Assembly (NCBI GenBank): GCA_963576565.1
Contig: OY755047.1
Location: 31,664,851 to 31,728,850, forward strand
Source: Aspidapion aeneum
Lineage: Eukaryota > Arthropoda > Insecta > Coleoptera > Brentidae
Direction of reading: 5' to 3'
DNA length: 64,000 nucleotides
A model generated the notes under the pieces. The model saw only the letters and a program-made list of their open reading frames with translations, was not told where the DNA came from and searched no databases. This document shows, one piece after another, positions 57,352-64,000 of the stretch. Every line of letters starts with the position of its first letter. Within the stretch, counting starts at the first letter, position 1. Position numbers and translations under genes: made by a program.

Positions 57352-57823
57352 CAGGGCTGACAAAAAGAGCGCATCACGATTAACAACTTTGTTAACGTCA
57401 CAAGCAAAGGCCTGATTTTTTTATGGTTACGCCAAAGCAAGATAACCTTAAAATGTTTCGGTTTTTGCCAAATTACATTATAAAATTATTGTTTTTATAA
57501 TGCAATTTTGTTTTGAAATTACAAACACCGGTACTTTTTGATTTTGCATTAGTTTTATTGAGAATAATCGAAAAATAATTTACCATAAACAAATAAACAA
57601 ACGGTATAATACAACTTCAAAGTCAATCTGAAACGGCATATGGTAAAAAATTTCAATTCAGAGTAAAAAATGCTAAATTTTAATCAGCTTTTATCCTACC
57701 AAAATATGGTGGCACATCGGGATGGTGAGAATATTTCACAGAAATTTTACAAAAATTTGTGGTTCATTCATCAAAAATGTTGCCTATAAACTTCTATTCT
57801 GGACTGGTATTTTTATGGCCTTG
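57352..57823. mobile_element. Family C MITE in the right arm (inverted)
   Basis: CAGGGCTGACAAAAAGAGCG and GGCATTTTTATGGCCTTG-like ends (TTTTTATGGCCTTG at right). Flanks TGATCAAC and GATCAAAC share GATCAA, a worn duplication. Confidence 0.65.
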
Positions 57824-57939
57824 GATCAAACAATAACTTTTTACGCATTGTGTGGTACAGTCACAAATAATTGCTAGAACAGGTACTCTATTCTTTAAAA
57901 TCTTTTTCTAGATGTACTTTTATTTTTTTCAATTCAATT

Positions 57940-58300
57940 CAAAATAAACTTTATTGTCTGAATGTTAATACATTACATTGACAAAGCAAATCTTATAACT
58001 TACTTAATTGTATATACCTCTATTTGTCATAAAAAACTCGTCTAAAGTAAAGAAATAAATTTCTAATTATAATTTGTTCTAATAACTCCAAATCCACATT
58101 AAAAAACAATAATAATAGTTCAAATTATAATTTATTCTAATAACTCCAAATCCACATTAAAAAACAATAATAATAGTTCAAAGGCATATTGTATGTTCAG
58201 AGCGCCAGTTCGAAAGTATATTTGTAATAGTTTTTAATGTCAAATTGTATTTGTATAAATTTAAATAATCCGAAAGGTATTTTTCTCATGAAATATGTAT
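57940..58300 (-). mobile_element. 3' end of an antisense CR1-like LINE
   Basis: TTTCAATTCAATTCAAAATA then AACTTTATTGTC is the reverse complement of a CAATAAAG..TTGAATTGAA tail, as in the copy at 3652. A 58-bp unit is tandemly doubled (58065-58122, 58123-58180). Confidence 0.6.
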
Positions 58301-59519
58301 CACATATATATTATCTTTATATTATTAGACTCGTCAAATTTAAAAAAAGAAGTAAAAAGTAAACAATATAAGAACATAACAACAATTTTAACATCTACAC
58401 AAACTCTGTAAACATGTAATTATTAACACTAGATTTTTAAAATAATAAAAGCATTACAATTGTTAAAACTACTCAAACAAGTTAAAATGTTTAGACACAA
58501 TTAGTATTAGAATAGTTATATAAAAATATAAAAATCACGGTGCATAATAAAGAAATGATAGAAACAAAAAAGTAAAATTAAGACTAACATATAGTACCTG
58601 AGTTGGCAAAGTGATTCTGGCAGAACTAACCTAAAACCCAATATAAAATGGGTAGAACAAAAAATTTGTTTAAAAATTTACAAACAAAATACGGAAAAAT
58701 AAACGAACAAAACAAAAACAAAATAAAAATATTTAAAGTAAAATAAAATGAAAAAAGAAATTAAAATGATATGAAATAAAATAAAATAAAAGAAACTGAA
58801 CCAGTTAAAAGTATTCTTCATACAATTCTTGTAGGCTATTTCCTTAGTGTCGGCGTTATTACGAGTAACTGTGGCACCAAACTAAATGCAATTTCCGCTT
58901 GTTTGACACTTACTTGCTCATTAGATTCTTACTTTGCATATTTATTAATATTCCCAAATATTTTGAAACATGGTTTGTTTTCACGGTTTTATTATAAAAT
59001 TATCATCTATTTATTGCTGCATTAAGCTATTAATTTGTTATTGTAAAGTAAGTATTTATACCTCTAATAATTTTAATAGTAGGTATTATTCTCTTCCAGG
59101 CGGAGATATTTTCTGTGCTAAAAACAATACATGCTACATCCTTTATGAATTTTTTAACGGGTGAGAACGAGAAATATTCACATATTCTCAAGTTAAGATG
59201 AATAGAGATGCGGTAATCGACTGAGATTGCATGCGCCCTTCGACTTTTAGCTCATTTTGAGGGAGTACTCCTTCTCACCCATTCAAGAATTCATACACAG
59301 TTTCAGGTTACTCGGACATACAAGGTAATAGATAGTTTTTGGTCGTGCCAAATTTAGGCCCGATATCTTCGCCGACAACGATAACTTTAATAATATTTGA
59401 CAATTCGAAAGAGAGAAAACCAAACAGCTAAAATCAAGAGATGAGTAAGACAGACCTGGGTAGCATTCGGTAAATTAGGTTACATATAAAAAAACTAAAA
59501 ATATCATCAGTACCTCGAA
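58301..59519. other. AT-rich spacer, nothing recognised
   Basis: A-rich low-complexity sequence near 58660-58800 (AAATAAAATAAAATAAAA). The 64-codon frame at 58970 has no domain. Confidence 0.35.
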
Positions 59520-59890
59520 ACGAAAGTGTTTAGCCAACGTATCTTTCCTGTACTTACCTATGAATCTCAGATTTGGACATTTATAAAATCAAACATGGAT
59601 AATAACAAAAGCCCGAAGATCAATGGAAAGACAAATATGATATTTAAAGCTAACAGGTAGAAAAAGAAATGAATGGATAAGAAATAAACAAAAGTAAGAG
59701 ATTTTAGGGGAGCAGTAGCAAAATAAAATGGAAATTAATAGAAGTAGGAGAAGACTCCAAATGAGATGAGCGGACGATTTGAAGAAACATGCGAGAACTA
59801 GATGGATAAACACGGCGACAGAGAGAGTTGAAGATATTGGGGGAGGTCTATGGCAAAATAGACACAAATAGAGAGATTTAAGGTGATCGC
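59520..59890 (+). pseudogene. RTE/BovB-like LINE C-terminal fragment
   Basis: Frames read FPVLTYESQIWTFIKSNMDN, RRSMERQI, LTGRKRNEWIRNK, MRWADDLKKHARTRWINTA-like (split over frames) and ERVEDIGGGLW. These match the C-terminal order of RTE-type proteins (VLTYGSE.WT..K, MERQMLG.TLRDRKRN.WIR, RWADD.....W...A..R..W..L.EA). It is a different subfamily from the copies at 27-47 kb. Stops and shifts throughout. Confidence 0.65.
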
Positions 59891-60072
59891 AATTCACAAG
59901 AGATTACGATATTGCAGTGGCCTTATTATGCTACGTTCTCTGTGAGCTATGCAGACAAAATACCACCTCAGCGCAAGATGTAAATATTAACATTACAAGT
60001 CAGCAAAATTTATGGTGTAGTGCTTTATAGAATTCCGAAACGTATGCCTCTTTTTCGTTAGAATATACCTTA

Positions 60073-61172
60073 AGCTACGTTTACATTTGGATAGTTCACT
60101 GGCGGAAAGTACTTTCAGTCACTAAACTTGCTTTGTTGGAGAATTTACTGGCGGAAAGTACTGGCAGCTACTAAACTTTTGTGTTTTCACGTTTTCAAGT
60201 TTATTTGCCAAGCAGTTAAAAACAAAATGGCGGTAGTGCGTGCTACTGTTAAATTTGTTATGTGTGAAATTGCCAATAATTTAATAAATAAGTTAGAACG
60301 CAAGAAAACTAGGAAAAAACGAGTTTGGGTTAGAGATTGGATCAGAAGCAGAAGTACTTGCATCAGAACGACTTAAAGGAGATATCAACTGAATATCCCG
60401 ATTTTTATAGGAATTTCATGAGATTATCATACCAAAAACTTAAAGAACTGTTAAGACTAGGTTAACATAAGATGACCAAATTGGAAACGTGTATGAGCAG
60501 TCCTATTTCTCCCAAAATAAATTGGAAGTCACATTACGCTATCTCGCCACTGGTGATAGTTTTGCTTCCTTGCAGTATTTATACAGACTACCGAAATGTA
60601 CTATTCCAGTTTTTTACCGGAGGTTGATGATGAACTTTTGATATTCCACAAAATTTAATATTTTTGATATATGTTTAAAAAGAAAGTTATCTGATTTGCA
60701 TCCCACTTAGGTTGATGATGAACTGATATTCCACAAAATTTCATATTTTTGGTACATGTTTAACAAAGAAATTATCTAATTTTCATACCACTTAGGATAT
60801 ATGTTTAAAGAGGAAATTATCTGATTTCCATCCCACTTATTCACTGTAAAAAACGTGGACAATATCTCACAGTACGCTTGCTGACATGTGTTTACATTTG
60901 GAGAACACTGGCGAAAGTACTGGCAGCCACTAAACTAGCCTGCCCGTCAACTTTTGGAAAGTACTTGCGGGAGAGTAGCAAGTGCACTTTCTTGTAGTTT
61001 ATACATGGCAAGTTTAATGGCTGCCAGTACTTTCCGCCAGTAAACTCTCTAAATGTAAACGTAGCTGTACTTGCGGGAGAGTAGCACGTGAACTTTCTTG
61101 TAGTTTACATATGGCAAGTTTAGTGGCTGCCAGTACTTTCCGCCAGTAAACTCTCCAAATGTAAACGTAGCT
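60073..61172 (+). mobile_element. PIF/Harbinger element, 1.1 kb, TTA duplication
   Basis: Terminal inverted repeats of about 59 bp (AGCTACGTTTACATTTGG, CTGGCGGAAAGTACT, CACTAAACTTGC) are flanked by TTA (60070-60072, 61173-61175). The same flanking repeat at 63184-63205 reads ATATACCTTATTTATTC with one TTA, which is the empty site. The right end is tandemly doubled (60961-61066 and 61067-61172), and an 88-bp unit repeats near 60621-60797. A transposase remnant is inside. Confidence 0.92.
60268..60650 (+). pseudogene. Harbinger transposase N-terminal remnant
   Basis: Pieces in changing frames read KKRVWVRDWIRSR, EISTEYPDFYRNFMRLSYQK and KLEVTLRYLATGDSFASLQY followed by LYRLPKCTIPVFYRR. In HARBI1-like transposases this order is conserved: a basic W..PWI..R start, a Y.NFLRM....F..LL block, and the KL.VTLRFLATGDS..SL.Y.FRI...TI helix region before the DDE domain. 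The DDE nuclease domain itself is gone, replaced by short tandem repeats. The finding agrees with the TTA-flanked element around it. Confidence 0.75.
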
Positions 61173-61420
61173 TTATTTATTCTTCGCAATGCAAGGCAAG
61201 CTTTGAAGTTACGTAAGTCAAAGTTTTAGAATATAACAAGCAGTACTAGGATAGTTTATATAAAACGAATTGTTACTGGAAGCAGGGAAGTGACAAGTGG
61301 CTTTAAGTTTAAGAAACAAATGATAAAAAAAAGGCCCAAAGTTGCGGAAAAAAGACACAAAAATTTAAACCCTAAAAATCTACACAACAAAAATCTTAAA
61401 AAATGAATTTTCATCATGTT

Positions 61421-62129
61421 GCCCCACCAGTGGGGTAAGTTGACGAGCCAATTGGTATAAGATGACGACTAGGCGCATAGGTCACAAATGCACGTCCCCT
61501 TCTTTTCATATGAGGTGCACGCCTCATTTCCCCAACCCTCGCACCTTCCACATTTAATACAGTCCGCAACTGGAGGTTCAATCCATGGTTCCTAGTACCC
61601 CAAACAAAAATATTTTCGTTGTTTTTTTTTGTTTCTGGTAGGTTTTGGTTAAAATCATTAAAAACTTTCTTTTTAACTTTTAAGATTTTGCAATGAGTTT
61701 TCTTTTTATTTTCTTATTCAATTTTTTCAGGTTTTTTTTTCAAGCTCTTCTTTATTCGTCATCGTGCCAACTTGCCCCAGGGTATAATTTTTTTGTAAAA
61801 AATAAAAACAAAAAACGACCAAAGATGGTCATTTACATGTTCTTATATTGAAAATATAATAAATAATTTCCTAGTTACCAATAAATATTATTTTTTCCTT
61901 AGATTTGTCCGCAAAAGGTTATCTTTTGGCATTAAATTTTATAGACGACCACTCGAAATATAGGTTTTGAGCCACTGTACTATTATTATTCTTACGTGCT
62001 CCATTTCTCTTTAACCCATAAAACTTTGACTTTAAAGAGTTTTAACAGTACAGTAATAAACTTGTTGTAAATTTTGTGTTAAATTGAGTTCGTTGCTTGC
62101 CCCGTTCGTCATCTTGCCCCGCTCTACCC
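61421..62129. mobile_element. Inverted-repeat element with CTTGCCCC words
   Basis: GTGGGGTAAGTTGACGA near 61430 mirrors TCGTCATCTTGCCCCGCTC at 62107. A third word, CAACTTGCCCCAGGG, is inside at 61770. No coding content or target duplication identified. Confidence 0.5.
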
Positions 62130-62956
62130 TAGTAGGTGATAAGATGTATTAAGATGTACAAGACTTTCAATTCCTAACTAGGACCAGATGATATAATTTT
62201 TCATAGTGTAAACAAAAACTTTCAATGTAGATGATGGCAGAATGCTGAAAGCGCTATATCTAATAAAAACTAAATAGATATATAAAATTATAGCACTCAG
62301 TACAAAAACCTCCCTTCGCCAAAATTAATTTTGTGTCTAACCTTCGTTAGACGAATTTTGGATGAAACCAGATTTAAAATATTGGTTTTGAAAAACAGGC
62401 GACAGTATCCTACATGCACAAAATTTATGTCGCCTGTCGTATTGCAAACGCATTAGCAGGACTATCAATGCGTGATTTTTTCAAATGTCGTGAAAGGGTA
62501 GAAATTGCGCTCAATAAAAGCCACATTTAAATTAAAACAATTTCAAAACGCATCTCACGACACCTTTTCATATTTCAGCAGAATTTTAAAACGCCTTAAT
62601 ATACTCAGTAAGTCAGACGATAAAAGCATACATTAGAGCTAGCAAATTTACAATACGACGATTTTTATTGCCACGCAACATACAAAGAAATCGTGAATAA
62701 ACGATGGGCTAATAATGCGATTTTAGGCTATAATAAATTAGTTGTAGTAAACAGTCAAGAAACAAATACAGCTTTTAACCGCAAAAACTACTCTGGTAAA
62801 TAAACCAAACAATCTCCTTCCGAATTTACTTTGATTAACCGCCTGGTGAGCGAATTGTGGCGAATATAACGAATCGCTTGTTTTTGTTTATTCAGCCAAG
62901 AAATCTAATAGTATAAATTCTGACCAAAAAAATTGAAATATGAAACAATCATACAT

Positions 62957-63178
62957 TTTTACCCTACCTACACTGCGGAGCAATGGATAGCAAAAGTATT
63001 GTTTATGACGAATTTTTTTATTACGCCAAAAATGTGTTATGTGGGTATCTTCGCAATATTGTCGTGACGTCTGTCTGTGTTTGTATGTGTGTCTGTCCGG
63101 CCCACGATAGCTCCTAAGCCGCAGATCCGATTTCCTTGAAAATATTAGGTAAAATAGTTTACAATACTGTAAAGGGCT
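62957..63178. repeat. Family B fragment
   Basis: TTTTACCCTACCTACACTGC, GCAATGGATAG, GTCGTGACGTCTGTCTGTG and CACGATAGCTCCTAAGCCG match the head half of family B. Confidence 0.7.
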
Positions 63179-63520
63179 TTTATGTTAGAATATACCTTAT
63201 TTATTCTTGGCAATGCAAGGCAAGCTTTGAAGTAACATAAGTCAAGGTTTCAGAATATAACAAGCGTAACGAGGATAGTTCACATAAAGCAAATTGTTAC
63301 TGGAAGCAAGGAAGTGACAGGTGGCTTTAAGTGAAAGAGACAAATGATAAAAAGAGGCTCAAAGTTGCGGATTTATACAGCCAACGAAGGCGCAAGATTT
63401 AGGCCAAATTGATTTGGCCGAAGGCTTTTGACGCTGTTCGGTGAAAATTAATTTTGAAAACAAAAGGGGGGTTTTTGTACTGAGTGCTTTAGTTTTTTAT
63501 ATTTCTATTTAATTTTAATT

Positions 63521-63559
63521 TGACAGATGCTCTCGGCATTTCGCCATCATCAGTGTCTT
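63521..63559 (-). ncRNA. Hammerhead-like motif (candidate)
   Basis: The minus strand reads GACA CTGATGA TGGC GAAAT GCC GAGA GCATC TGTC. CTGATGA, a GGC/GCC stem, and GACA/TGTC closing pairs match the layout of a minimal hammerhead ribozyme core, except that GAAA is GAGA. The other arm (62222-62262, plus) keeps GAAA but has TAGATGA for CTGATGA. Each copy has one broken core element, so self-cleavage is unlikely now. Confidence 0.25.
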
Positions 63560-64000
63560 AAAAGTTTCCGTTTACAATAAGAAAAATTATATCATCTGGT
63601 CCTAGTTAGGAATTGAAAGTCGTGTACATCTTAATACACCTTATCATCTACTAGTGTATCTATCATAAACAATGATCCGACTATACTATATGTTAATAAA
63701 ATTGGATGAAAAAATGATGTCTCACTATAACATGAAATTGTCGGTACTTTTTAAACTCTAGAGTTTGCAAAATCAAACACAAAACATAAAAAATCTACAG
63801 TTGAGATGAGTCAACTTTGTGTCTTTTGTTGGTGTACATATCTACGTGACTTTTTTTTTGTTATCTGTTTTTTAAAACGGAGTCACATTTGTGATTATTT
63901 TGGAAATTCGGGTGGTTTTGATATTTTTTTTTTTCTATTAAATGAAAAAATTATATAGAGTTTACAGCAACATACACAAAACTTAACACGTTAAATAAAA

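Larger units (their letters stand above)
52337..57823. repeat. 5.5-kb inverted repeat
   Basis: The left arm (52337-54815) and right arm (56735-57823) are inverted copies. Mirrored landmarks include a family C MITE in each arm, TTGATCAAGTAACGAAATTC, AGAAAACCAAAATG, GGAAGAGCATATACCG, TCATCTCCGGATAAGT, TTAGCGCTGAAGTATAACAT and ACGCACG(C/T)CGATAAATAAA. The left arm is longer because of the mariner (53021-53827), about 120 bp at 52871-52990 and about 490 bp at 53935-54425. The centre (54816-56734) holds the element at 55411-56140. Confidence 0.88.
62131..63652. mobile_element. 1.5-kb element with ~210-bp inverted ends
   Basis: 62131-62340 and 63446-63652 are inverted copies (GATGTATTAAGATGTACA, GACTTTCAATTCCTAACTAG, ACCAGATGATATAATTTTTC, GCACTCAGTACAAAAACC). 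It abuts the preceding element. A family B copy and the empty PIF site lie within it. Both arms carry a hammerhead-like motif. Confidence 0.75.

Noticed and set aside
59589..59897. Leucine-rich 102-codon minus-strand frame
   Set aside because: It is antisense to an RTE C-terminal fragment on the plus strand.
1..64000. Host gene, bacterial operon or defence system
   Set aside because: No intact frame above 180 codons, no conserved host domain and no ribosome-binding or operon structure. All recognisable coding pieces are transposon genes.

Overview
This window looks like gene-poor, AT-rich nuclear DNA from an arthropod, most likely an insect. The evidence is indirect: the transposon classes present (RTE, CR1-like and R1-like LINEs, mariner, piggyBac-like, hAT, PIF/Harbinger), short tandem 3' tails on the LINEs, and scattered splice-like and polyA-like signals without operons. 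I could not identify one intact host gene. Every protein-coding trace I recognise is a broken transposable-element gene, so the window reads best as a transposon graveyard with many nested insertions. Order and species cannot be fixed from the sequence alone.

Layout. 1-10.4 kb: a roughly 335-bp tandem repeat has been split by an LTR-like palindromic piece, an R1-like LINE fragment with a 13-bp target duplication, and a 2.4-kb CR1-like LINE. A 2,485-bp block including the LINE 5' end is then duplicated head to tail. 10.4-16.9 kb: two antisense R1-like fragments, one inside the other, and a hairpin-ended repeat family (called B here). 16.9-24.1 kb: a hAT element with an 8-bp duplication and a BED-type finger fragment, a second hAT element, a 2.15-kb PIF-like element, foldbacks and MITEs. 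24.6-33.9 kb: a 9.27-kb piggyBac-like insertion flanked by TTAA, whose unoccupied paralogue lies at 35.16 kb. It contains an RTE LINE, split by a 4.5-kb hAT-like insertion, which contains a 1.3-kb inverted repeat, which contains a 152-bp hAT MITE. 34-42.7 kb: a Jockey/CR1-like RT piece, three 211-bp tandem repeats, a decayed DDE transposase, R1-like and RTE fragments. 43.2-47.1 kb: a 2.6-kb foldback element (family A) interrupted by an RTE copy, followed by an antisense RTE copy. 47.2-52.2 kb: small inverted-repeat elements. 52.3-57.8 kb: a 5.5-kb inverted repeat holding an internally deleted mariner and a short element with an ACAG microsatellite. 57.9-64 kb: LINE tails, an RTE C-terminal fragment, a decayed PIF/Harbinger element whose empty paralogous site is also in the window, and two further inverted-repeat elements, one with hammerhead-like motifs.

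The genes do not work together as a system. The value of the window is historical: several insertions can be delimited to the base by target-site duplications or by an intact paralogue nearby. No new defence or metabolic system was seen.
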